Origin: Muribaculaceae bacterium
Lineage (GTDB): Bacteria; Bacteroidota; Bacteroidia; Bacteroidales; Muribaculaceae
Direction of reading: 5' to 3'
DNA: 64,000 bases
NCBI GenBank assembly: GCA_017405965.1
Contig: JAFQZK010000003.1
Coordinates: 202,925 to 266,924 of the forward strand
Shown here piece after piece: positions 49,606 through 57,732 of this stretch. The notes below the pieces were generated by a model that saw only the letters and a program-made list of their open reading frames with translations, did not search any database and was not told the DNA's origin. Both the position numbers and the translations under genes were made by a program. How positions within the stretch are numbered: position 1 is the stretch's first letter; every line of letters starts with the position of its first letter.

Positions 49606-51201
49606 ATGAACAAGATTTTCAAACTTATGTTTTCCGCGCTGCTGTTGGTATGCTGCGCGACTGTAGCTCATGCCGAGAACGCGATGACTGTCTTTGACGG
49701 CAACACGGTGTCGGTCTATGTTCCCCTGCCCACGGCCAGTTACAATGTGCAAGACACCAGGGGCCAGGTGATTTATCCGGCCGAAGCGCTTACTGCAATG
49801 GTTGGCCAGACGATCAACGGTTTTACCCTTTATGTCAACGATGAGGGCTGCAAGATGAACGGCGGTACCTTGCGCGTCTCGATGGGTGAAGTGGAGACCG
49901 CTACATTCTCCAGCAAGACATTTTTCAGCAATCTCGCTGTGGTCGCTCGGACCGAAATGCACGCTGGAGCATTCGAGGTGGATATCGACTTTGACACGCC
50001 CTACACCTACAATGGCGGTAATCTGGTCATCGATTTCTATGTCGAGCAGGCTGGCGAATCCGGTGCCTACAACTTTACCTATTTCTATGGTCTCTATCAG
50101 CAAGGTCACTCGGCCTTGACGACTGGCGACGAGGGTAACGAGTACCGTGAGTTCATCCCCAAGACCACATTCTACTATGGTGAGAAGGAGGCCGTTGCTG
50201 CACGCGTGAATCCCCGTGCTGTCAACTTCAACACGATCAGGGAAGGGGAAAGCGATGAGCAGACGGTTTATCTCAAGAATGCCGGCCTCACGGCTTTCAC
50301 ACCGGTTGTTACTGCTACGGCTCCGTTCAGTGCAGCTGTTCCCCAGACCGCTGTGGAACCTGGACAGACGGCCTTGGTTTCGGTAGTCTTTGAACCTGCT
50401 ACCGCCGGCTCGTTCGATGGCATGCTGCAGATTGATTGCGGTAATGGCGTTGTCCTCGAGATACCCATGACTGGTGAGGCTCTCGAGACCGGTGATGAAC
50501 TCACCGTGTGTGACGGTGGTGCCACCAACAATAAGCTGCCTTTCAACGGTGTTTATTTCAGTGATGCCGGTACCTATGGCCAGATGATTTATCCTGCCGC
50601 CATGCTCACCGAGATGGCAGGTCACAGGATTGTTGCCCTGTCGTTCTATACCAATAATCTCATCAACCTTAAGGACGGAACTGTGCAGCTTTCGCTCAAG
50701 ACCACCGACCAGACCGAGTTCACATCCACGGCTGCCATTACCGATATGACCGCTGTGGCCAGCATGCCGTTGGTCAAGGGTGTTGATGTGATCACCTTTG
50801 AGTTCGACACTCCGTTTGAGTACAATGGTGACAACCTCGTTGTTGAGGCTCGCATCATCGACAACAAGGGTAACTATGCCACGACAATGTTCCTGGGCGA
50901 GACGACCGAGAACTATGCCGGACTTTCGGTCACCCACTCGCAGTGGAGCGGTGACAATGCCGAGCGTGTGAAGTTCCTTCCCAAGGTGACATTCATCCAC
51001 CAGAAGGGTGCAGTGAATCACGGCGATGTTGACGGTAACGGCATCATTAACGTGACTGATGTCACCATGCTGATCACTGCATTGATGACCGAGAACTATT
51101 CGGCAATCAATGTTGCTAACGCCGATGTTGACGGCAACGGCTCGCTCAGCGTGACCGATGTCACCAACCTGATCGGTATCGTGATGGCAAGTTCAAAGTA
51201 A
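49606..51201 (+). CDS. Secreted protein, tandem-array paralogue 3 with two copies of the domain, dockerin-ended
   Basis: 531 residues; signal peptide MNKIFKLMFSALLLVCCATV ending AHAE. The ~170-residue array domain occurs twice: ~22-195 (DTRGQVIYPAEALTAMVGQ, YTYNGGNLVIDFYV) and ~310-475 (GQMIYPAAMLTEMAGHRIV, TPFEYNGDNLVVEA). Between them lies an ASH-like Ig domain (~205-300: VNPRAVNFNTIREGES to LEIPMTGEA). The C-terminus is a dockerin (GDVDGNGIINVTDV, ADVDGNGSLSVTDV). A TACCTTTG -7 box is at 49555-49562. Confidence 0.83.
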   Translation: MNKIFKLMFSALLLVCCATVAHAENAMTVFDGNTVSVYVPLPTASYNVQDTRGQVIYPAEALTAMVGQTINGFTLYVNDEGCKMNGGTLRVSMGEVETATFSSKTFFSNLAVVARTEMHAGAFEVDIDFDTPYTYNGGNLVIDFYVEQAGESGAYNFTYFYGLYQQGHSALTTGDEGNEYREFIPKTTFYYGEKEAVAARVNPRAVNFNTIREGESDEQTVYLKNAGLTAFTPVVTATAPFSAAVPQTAVEPGQTALVSVVFEPATAGSFDGMLQIDCGNGVVLEIPMTGEALETGDELTVCDGGATNNKLPFNGVYFSDAGTYGQMIYPAAMLTEMAGHRIVALSFYTNNLINLKDGTVQLSLKTTDQTEFTSTAAITDMTAVASMPLVKGVDVITFEFDTPFEYNGDNLVVEARIIDNKGNYATTMFLGETTENYAGLSVTHSQWSGDNAERVKFLPKVTFIHQKGAVNHGDVDGNGIINVTDVTMLITALMTENYSAINVANADVDGNGSLSVTDVTNLIGIVMASSK

Positions 51202-51261
51202 CAGAGAATATCATTCTTGACAGGGCTCAGTCCACGTGACAGGACCCGCAAGAATCAGTTT

Positions 51262-51305
51262 ACGGATGCCGGGTGCGCCTTCGGGCCGCCTCGGCATCCG
51301 TTTTT
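51262..51305 (+). terminator. Terminator after paralogue 3
   Basis: ACGGATGCCG (51262-51271) pairs with CGGCATCCGT (51292-51301), with an inner GCGCC/GGCCG part, followed by T5. Confidence 0.85.
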
Positions 51306-51385
51306 CATTGGCATGAGCTTGCACAATGAGCTGTAGGGCCTCGCCTTGGCGTGGCCGCAGAAGCAAGTTGTAGTAACCCACTTGC

Positions 51386-51441
51386 CATTAGCCATTAACT
51401 ATTCTCTGTTAACTGTTCCCTGTTAACTATTCCCTGTTAAC
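51386..51441. repeat. Heptamer repeat island (TGTTAAC units)
   Basis: Eight 7-base units in register: CATTAGC, CATTAAC, TATTCTC, TGTTAAC, TGTTCCC, TGTTAAC, TATTCCC, TGTTAAC. It lies upstream of nrdD; the rest of 51306-51597 is AT-rich and shows nothing else. Confidence 0.85.
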
Positions 51442-51597
51442 TGCTAGAATGTCTCTAAACTGCTAATTGATAATTTTTTAGAATCAATGCTATGAAAAAA
51501 GTTGTCAGAAATATTTTTTAATATGCTGTGAATCAGCGATATAAATTTTTACTGAGTCTAAAAAGTTTTCCAAAACAAAAATTTTGTGCTCAGATTA

Positions 51598-51628
51598 TTG
51601 GGTATTTGAAAACCCTGTAGTAAATTTG
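51598..51628 (+). promoter_or_regulatory. Promoter of nrdD
   Basis: TTG (51598-51600) and TAAATTTG (51621-51628) are 20 bp apart, 51 bases before the nrdD ATG. Confidence 0.6.
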
Positions 51629-51679
51629 CAGTCCAGAATACGATAGCAATACTTTTACACGAAAAACCTTTTACCAGAT

Positions 51680-53887
51680 ATGATTCAGACAGTACTGAAA
51701 CGTGATGGTCGTGTCGTCGGCTATAACGAGGAAAAGATTAAGGCCGCGATCCGCAAGGCCATGCTCGCCACCGAGGCTGGCGAGGACGAGTCCCTCATTC
51801 AACGCATCGCCGACCGCATCGGTCAGCGCGGCCGCAGCCAGATGAGCGTCGAGGACATTCAGGACCAGGTGGAGCTGGAACTGATGAAGAGTCCGCGCAA
51901 GGAGGTGGCCCGATGCTATATCAATTACCGTCAAAAACGCAGTGTGGCTCGTAAGGCCAAGACACGCGACTTGTTCCTGGAAATCATCAATGCCAAGAAT
52001 AACGATGTCACCCGCGAGAACGCCAACATGAATGCCGACACCCCTGCCGGCATGATGATGAAGTTCGCCAGCGAGTCGACTAAGCCCTTCGTCGATGACT
52101 ACCTGCTGAGTGAGGAGGCACGAGAGGCCGTCCGCGGCAACTACCTCCACATCCACGACAAGGACTACTATCCCACCAAGAGTCTCACCTGTGTGCAGCA
52201 CCCGCTGGACAAGGTGCTCGAGCAGGGCTATATGGCTGGCCACGGCGAGTCACGTCCCGCCAAGCGCATCGAGACGGCTGGCGTGATTGCCTGCATCACG
52301 ATGGAGACTGCCCAGAACGAGATGCACGGCGGCCAGGCCATTCCGGCTTTTGACTTCTATCTGGCGCCCTTCGTGCGCCGTGCCTTGATCGAGGAACTGA
52401 AGAACCTTGAGGAAATCATGGGTCAGGACTACAGCCGCCTCTATGACGCGAAACTGGACGATTATCTCGTGCGTGACCTGGACTTCCTGCAGGGCGACGA
52501 GCGCATCCTGCAGCACGCCGTCAACAAGACGGTGCGCCGTGTGCATCAGTCGATGGAGGCCTTTATCCACAACATGAACTCAATCCACTCGCGCGGTGGT
52601 AACCAGGTGGTGTTCAGCTCCATCAACTATGGTACCGACACCAGTGCCGAGGGCCGCTGCATCATCCGCGAGTTGCTGAATTCGACCTACGAGGGCGTGG
52701 GCAACGGCTCCACGGCTATCTTCCCCATCCAGATCTGGAAGAAGAAAACAGGCGTGAGCTACAAGCCCGAGGATCGCAACTATGACCTGTATCGGTTGGC
52801 CTGCAAAGTGACCGCTCGCCGTTTCTTCCCCAACTTCGTCAACCTGGATGCCACCTACAACCAGGACGACCAGTGGCGCCCCGACGACCCCAAGCGCTAC
52901 GTCCACGAGGTGGCCACGATGGGATGTCGCACACGCGTGTTCGAGAACCGCTTCGGCGAGAAGACCTCAATCGGTCGTGGCAACCTCTCATTCTCGACTA
53001 TCAACATTGTGCGCATGGCCATCGAGTGTATGGATATCAAGGACAAGCAGGAGCGCATCGACCGCTTCTTCGCTAAGCTCGACAATATGCTCGAAATCAC
53101 GGCACGCCAGCTCGATGCCCGCTTCCAGTACCAGAAGACGGCTATGGCCAAGCAGTTCCCCCTGCTTATGTCACAGCTGTGGAACGGCGCCGGCGAACTC
53201 AAGCCCAATGACAAGATAGAGAGTGTCATCAACCAGGGAACGCTGGCTATCGGCTTCATCGGCCTTGCCGAGTGCCTGATTGCCCTCACTGGCAAGCATC
53301 ACGGCGAGAGTGAAGAGGCACAACAGCTGGGCATCAAGATCATCACTTACATGCGTGACCGTACAAACGAGTTCAGCGAGCGCTACCGTCACAACTACAG
53401 TATTCTGGCTACGCCCGCCGAGGGTCTCTCGGGCAAGTTCACCCGCCGTGACCGTAAGGACTTCGGCGAAATCCCCGGTGTGACCGATAAGATTTACTAC
53501 ACCAACAGCAACCACGTGCCCGTCTATTACAAGTGCTCGCCCAAACACAAGGCCGAGGTCGAAGCTCCCTATCATGAGCTGACCCGTGCCGGTCATATCT
53601 TCTATGTCGAGATTGACGGCGACGCGACCCACAACCCCGAGGCCATTTCCAATGTCGTGGACCTCATGGACAAGTACAACATGGGCTACTGCTCGGTCAA
53701 CCACAACCGCAACCGCTGCATGGACTGCGGCTATGAGGATGCCACCGATGGCCTTGAGGAATGCCCCAGCTGCCATAGCCACAACATCGACCGCCTGCAG
53801 CGCATCACCGGCTACCTCGTCGGCACCACCGACCGCTGGAACAGCGGCAAGCTGGCCGAGCTCAAGGACCGCGTCGTCCATAAGTGA
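51680..53887 (+). CDS. nrdD: Anaerobic ribonucleoside-triphosphate reductase
   Basis: 735 residues. N-terminal ATP-cone (IQTVLKRDGRVVGYNEEKIK) for allosteric control, then the catalytic barrel with the active-site Cys in VIACITMETAQNEMHGGQA. The C-terminus has a CX2C...CX2C zinc site (CMDCGYEDATDGLEECPSC) and the glycyl-radical segment RITGYLVG, with the radical Gly near residue 711. It makes dNTPs from NTPs under anaerobic conditions and needs NrdG for activation. nrdG is 103 bp downstream, separated by repeat islands. Confidence 0.97.
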   Translation: MIQTVLKRDGRVVGYNEEKIKAAIRKAMLATEAGEDESLIQRIADRIGQRGRSQMSVEDIQDQVELELMKSPRKEVARCYINYRQKRSVARKAKTRDLFLEIINAKNNDVTRENANMNADTPAGMMMKFASESTKPFVDDYLLSEEAREAVRGNYLHIHDKDYYPTKSLTCVQHPLDKVLEQGYMAGHGESRPAKRIETAGVIACITMETAQNEMHGGQAIPAFDFYLAPFVRRALIEELKNLEEIMGQDYSRLYDAKLDDYLVRDLDFLQGDERILQHAVNKTVRRVHQSMEAFIHNMNSIHSRGGNQVVFSSINYGTDTSAEGRCIIRELLNSTYEGVGNGSTAIFPIQIWKKKTGVSYKPEDRNYDLYRLACKVTARRFFPNFVNLDATYNQDDQWRPDDPKRYVHEVATMGCRTRVFENRFGEKTSIGRGNLSFSTINIVRMAIECMDIKDKQERIDRFFAKLDNMLEITARQLDARFQYQKTAMAKQFPLLMSQLWNGAGELKPNDKIESVINQGTLAIGFIGLAECLIALTGKHHGESEEAQQLGIKIITYMRDRTNEFSERYRHNYSILATPAEGLSGKFTRRDRKDFGEIPGVTDKIYYTNSNHVPVYYKCSPKHKAEVEAPYHELTRAGHIFYVEIDGDATHNPEAISNVVDLMDKYNMGYCSVNHNRNRCMDCGYEDATDGLEECPSCHSHNIDRLQRITGYLVGTTDRWNSGKLAELKDRVVHK

Positions 53888-53890
53888 AAC

Positions 53891-53985
53891 AGTTAACAGA
53901 GTATAGAGTACAGAGTGTAGAGTGTAGATAGCGACCCTAATTCCTAATTCCTAATTCCTAACTTCTCACTCCTAACTTCTAACTG
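53891..53985. repeat. Two adjoining heptamer repeat blocks between nrdD and nrdG
   Basis: 53891-53932 holds six units (AGTTAAC, AGAGTAT, AGAGTAC, AGAGTGT twice, AGATAGC). 53937-53985 holds seven (CTAATTC three times, CTAACTT, CTCACTC, CTAACTT, CTAACTG). Both keep exact 7-base register. Confidence 0.9.
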
Positions 53986-53990
53986 AAAAA

Positions 53991-54485
53991 ATGCTCCGCA
54001 TTTTACACATCGTCGAGGGTACCAGCGTTGATGGACCCGGGCTGCGCACGTCAATCTACTTGGCGGGCTGCAACCACCATTGCCCGGGCTGCCACAATCC
54101 CGACTCGTGGGACTTCAAGGGTGGGGAAGAGCGCACCCTCGATGAACTGATGCAGGTCATCGCTTATAACGAGGCCCCTGTCACCCTGAGCGGCGGTGAT
54201 CCCTTGCTGCAGCCCGACGGCACCCGCGCCCTCATCCACCGCATCAAGTCGGAACTGGGCTATAACGTGTGGTGCTTCACCGGCTTCACTTGGGAGGAAA
54301 TCGAGAAAGACCCCGTCTTGCTCGACGTCGTGCGCGAACTCGATGTCCTCGTCGACGGCCCCTTCATCCAGGCCCAGCGCGACATCAGCCTGCACTTCCG
54401 CGGCAGTCACAACCAGCGCCTCATCGACGTCCAGCGCACCCTCGCCACCGGCCACCTCACCCTGTGGCAACCACCAACAATCTAA
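53991..54485 (+). CDS. nrdG: Anaerobic ribonucleotide reductase activating protein
   Basis: 164 residues. The radical SAM motif CNHHCPGC (CX3CX2C) is near residues 27-34, after VDGPGLRTSIYLAG; TLSGGDPLLQPDG carries the GGD/E-like SAM-binding motif. It makes the glycyl radical on NrdD. Size and order match the family. Confidence 0.96.
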   Translation: MLRILHIVEGTSVDGPGLRTSIYLAGCNHHCPGCHNPDSWDFKGGEERTLDELMQVIAYNEAPVTLSGGDPLLQPDGTRALIHRIKSELGYNVWCFTGFTWEEIEKDPVLLDVVRELDVLVDGPFIQAQRDISLHFRGSHNQRLIDVQRTLATGHLTLWQPPTI

Positions 54486-54551
54486 TCATCATTTCCGCAG
54501 ACAACTTTGCAGATGCTGTCGCAAACGCCCGAAGGGCGGTAATTTGAGTAG

Positions 54552-54607
54552 CCCCGTGTGATGTGATCAGCTGGTCGAAAGCCCACAGAATCACATCACG
54601 CGGGGCT
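54552..54607. repeat. Long intergenic hairpin after nrdG
   Basis: GCCCCGTGTGATGTGAT at the left pairs with ATCACATCACGCGGGGC at the right with one mismatch (17-bp stem, ~22-base loop). It may terminate nrdDG transcription, though no T-run follows. Confidence 0.65.
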
Positions 54608-54706
54608 GGGCTATCTATTGATAGTCGCTGGAAGCGACCCCATTTGCGCAATATCAAGGTATTTCTTGTTTTCATGTTCGTGGCAGTGACAAAAATTTGT
54701 TTTTTC

Positions 54707-54736
54707 TTGTCATCTCAAATAATTGTTGTATCTTTG
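54707..54736 (+). promoter_or_regulatory. Promoter of the second cobalamin-riboswitch operon
   Basis: TTG (54707-54709) and TATCTTTG (54729-54736) are 19 bp apart. Confidence 0.75.
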
Positions 54737-54754
54737 CAGTAACAAATTGAACGT

Positions 54755-54970
54755 GTTGAGGTTCCCTGCCTGTTTTCGGGTAAGGGATGAAAAGGGAATC
54801 AGGTGAGAATCCTGGACAGTACCCGCTGCTGTAACTCCCTGACGATACATCGCGCGGCATCGTGCCACTGGTTGCAAACTCATGGTCTGCATCATCACCG
54901 GGAAGGCGCCGACGACGATGGGGGAGAAGTCAGAAGACCTGCCTCCGCACTGCCAAGCATTCGTGGTTCA
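54755..54970 (+). promoter_or_regulatory. Second cobalamin riboswitch
   Basis: The conserved parts occur in order: GATGAAAAGGGAATC, AGGTGAGAATCCT with ACAG, CCGCTGCTGTAACTCCC, and the B12 box GTCAGAAGACCTGCC (54929-54943). It differs in detail from the switch at 40078, so it is not a recent copy. No TonB receptor follows; it controls the fusion protein downstream. Confidence 0.93.
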
Positions 54971-55108
54971 CGCGGCATTTGAACCCTGGCGAAGTAGATG
55001 ATGCAGAACAGCATCTGCCCATTCTCTTAAAGGCCTCAATGGCTCTTGTCGAGTCGCTCATGTCGCTTGAATTCACGCTGCAACGAGGATGTTGAACAAG
55101 TTATGTTA

Positions 55109-57688
55109 ATGGACATGAGAAAACTTTTAGCTCTAGCATTAGTCTCTTTGATGGCTGCCACGATGGCGCAGGCCGTCAATTCGCCCTATATTGCCCGCGT
55201 CTATGACTTCATGCCCGCGCCGGGGCAGTTCGTGAATCAGAATCCGGCTTACCAGCCCGGAGACACGCGCGAGAGCATCAATGCCAAGGTGGAGGCCTCG
55301 TTGTGCGGAACAGTGAACGGCGGCCCCATCAGCTTGGGCAGCTACGGTGGCTACATCACATTCGGTTTCGACCATCCTGTTGTCAACAAGCATGGCTATG
55401 ACGTGAAGATCTACGGCAACGCTTTCCAGAGTGCTGCCGTGTCCGACATGGCTGGCGGCAGCTGCGAGCCCGGCATCATCATGGTGGGCGTTGACATGGA
55501 CGGTGACGGGGTGCCCAGTGCGGGAGACAAATGGTATGAAATCAAGGGTGCCGACTATGACCGTTGCCAGCACAACTTCGAAGTCACTTACTACAAGCCC
55601 GACGAGAACAAGGTAAAGGTGCCCCATGAGAGATGGAGGTTCATCAGCGATATTGAGTATGTCTATTGGATGAGCGACGATGTCACGATACCTGACGGCT
55701 ACGTGTGGCGCAACACGTTCCACACCCAGCCTTATTGGCCCTTGTGGATCGAAGACACGGTGCTCACTTTCAAGGGAACACGATTGCCCAACTTGTCTGT
55801 TGACATGAGCGCGAACGGGGCTGGCACCTCCTGGTTCCAACCGTTTTTCGGCGAGGGCTATGTGGATAACCTGCCCAATGATCAGGAGCCTGGCTTCAAG
55901 ATTGACTGGGCGATTGACGAGAGCGGTAACCCCGCTGAACTTGACCACATTGACTTCATCAAGGTGTATTGCGGTCAGCTTGACTACTGTGGCTGGCTGG
56001 GCGAGGTTTCGACCGAGGTGTGCGGTGCCGAGGATCTGCATCCCGATGCCGAGCCCGATGAGCCTGGTCCCGGACCTGACGATTTCACGTTCACCAACGG
56101 CATCATCTTCGTCAACGAGGACCGCTATGGTCCCAACCAGGGCTCCATCAACTACTACAACTATGACTACGACGAGATGGAGTATAACGTCTTTGCGATG
56201 GTGAATCCTGGCGTGAAGTTGGGCGTGACCACGCAATTCGGTCAGTTGTTCGGCGACCGCCTGTTCCTTGTCAGCAAGCAGGCCAACAGTAGCGAGGCCT
56301 CAGGCAGCACTGTGGGCTCGCGCCTGGCGGTGCTCGACGCTGTCACGCTCAAGCAGCAGGGCAGTGTGTTGCGTTTCCATGAATCCCCCGACAGCGTGTA
56401 TGACGGTCGTGCCTATTGCGCTGTTAACAACGATAAGGGCTACATTTCAACCAGTGGCGGCATCTTCGTCTTTGACGTGCCCTCGATGACCGTTCAGGGA
56501 ATGATCGACGGCACGCAGTCCAGTGCGACTGGTGATTACAACAGCCTGTACCGTGGCCAGTGCGGCGACATGGTGCGATTCGGCCAGTATGTGTTCGCTG
56601 TGCAGCAGGGCAGGGGACTTCATGTGATTGACCCGGTGACCGATGCCATAGTGACCACCTTGTCGTTCCCCAATATCGTGACCGTGTTCGTCACGGCTGG
56701 CGGCAACCTGTATGTGGCCAATAACTCGCGCGAGATCTATGACTACAGCGGCGGACCTTACGAGGCCAACTTCACTAGCATCGACCCTGTGACCTTCAGC
56801 GTGAAGGAGGTGCATGAACTCGGTGGTGCCTATGGCGCTGTGAGCTCGTGGGGCGCTTGGCGTGCACGCATGATCTGTGTGGATCCCCATGCCGAGCGGG
56901 TTTACTATAGCTATGATGAGTACCAGAACTACATCAGCTGCTATGACTTCGCGACGCGCACCTTCACCGATGCCCTCATCACGTTGCCCGATGGCGTGGA
57001 AATCAACTGGGACGGCACGGTAGAGCGTCAGGGCCTTTATTCATCGGCCATCAGCTTTGATCCTCACACAGGCGACATGGTGGTGCAGACGACCGAGGCG
57101 GCCCCCTTGTCTTATCAGAACTTCAACCACAACTGGGTGCTGTTCTATGATGCCAACACGCTGGGACTCAAGCGTCAGATACGATTGCAGGACGCTTATT
57201 GGTTCCCGGCAATGGCGGTTTATCCCGACGTGGAGGCTCCCACCGTGAGCATTGAGGAACAGGTCATCGGCGCTGGCCGCGAACAGGTCATCAGCCTGCT
57301 GGATGCCGTGAGCGATGCCGACAATATGTCGTCGCTGGCTGTGACCACTGCCGTGAGCGGCGATGAGAATGTTGTGCGTGCCACCGTGAGCGGTCTGGAA
57401 CTGCATCTCGTTGGTTTGACGCCGGGCCGGACGACTGTCAATGTCACCACCGACAGCAATGGCCGATTGGCAAGCACGTCATTCACTGTGACGGTCACCA
57501 ATGTCTCGATTCCTGGCGACGTGAATATGGATGGTGAAGTGAACATCTCAGATGTTACCCGTCTGATTACCGTTATCATGGGCTCAGTTTTGTGTGACTA
57601 TGACCCGGCAGCAGCCGACTTCAATGGTGATCACACCATCAATATCACCGATGCCGTGATGCTGATAAATTGGATTATGAACAATTGA
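55109..57688 (+). CDS. Fusion of B12-locus surface domain, BtuG-like propeller, Ig-like domain and dockerin
   Basis: 859 residues from ATG 55109 (MDMRKLLALALVSLMAATMA); ATGs at 55103 and 55115 are alternatives, while the open frame extends to 55046. Residues ~20-310 repeat the domain of the protein at 43560 (PAPGQFVN, GSYGGYITFGFDHPVVNKHG, PYWPLWIEDTVLTFKG, GYVDNLPNDQEPGFKIDWAI). Residues ~325-715 are a DUF5074/YncE-type beta-propeller like BtuG (GSINYYNYDYDEMEYNVFAM, LYVANNSREIYDYSGG). An Ig-like domain (~720-800) and a dockerin (GDVNMDGEVNISDV, ADFNGDHTINITDA) follow. So two proteins of the first operon are joined here. There is a Sec signal but no lipobox. Cobalamin capture at the surface is a strong inference. 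Confidence 0.85.
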   Translation: MDMRKLLALALVSLMAATMAQAVNSPYIARVYDFMPAPGQFVNQNPAYQPGDTRESINAKVEASLCGTVNGGPISLGSYGGYITFGFDHPVVNKHGYDVKIYGNAFQSAAVSDMAGGSCEPGIIMVGVDMDGDGVPSAGDKWYEIKGADYDRCQHNFEVTYYKPDENKVKVPHERWRFISDIEYVYWMSDDVTIPDGYVWRNTFHTQPYWPLWIEDTVLTFKGTRLPNLSVDMSANGAGTSWFQPFFGEGYVDNLPNDQEPGFKIDWAIDESGNPAELDHIDFIKVYCGQLDYCGWLGEVSTEVCGAEDLHPDAEPDEPGPGPDDFTFTNGIIFVNEDRYGPNQGSINYYNYDYDEMEYNVFAMVNPGVKLGVTTQFGQLFGDRLFLVSKQANSSEASGSTVGSRLAVLDAVTLKQQGSVLRFHESPDSVYDGRAYCAVNNDKGYISTSGGIFVFDVPSMTVQGMIDGTQSSATGDYNSLYRGQCGDMVRFGQYVFAVQQGRGLHVIDPVTDAIVTTLSFPNIVTVFVTAGGNLYVANNSREIYDYSGGPYEANFTSIDPVTFSVKEVHELGGAYGAVSSWGAWRARMICVDPHAERVYYSYDEYQNYISCYDFATRTFTDALITLPDGVEINWDGTVERQGLYSSAISFDPHTGDMVVQTTEAAPLSYQNFNHNWVLFYDANTLGLKRQIRLQDAYWFPAMAVYPDVEAPTVSIEEQVIGAGREQVISLLDAVSDADNMSSLAVTTAVSGDENVVRATVSGLELHLVGLTPGRTTVNVTTDSNGRLASTSFTVTVTNVSIPGDVNMDGEVNISDVTRLITVIMGSVLCDYDPAAADFNGDHTINITDAVMLINWIMNN

Positions 57689-57732
57689 TATTCCATAAGT
57701 TTAACATTCATATTTAACCTAAACAAAACAAC

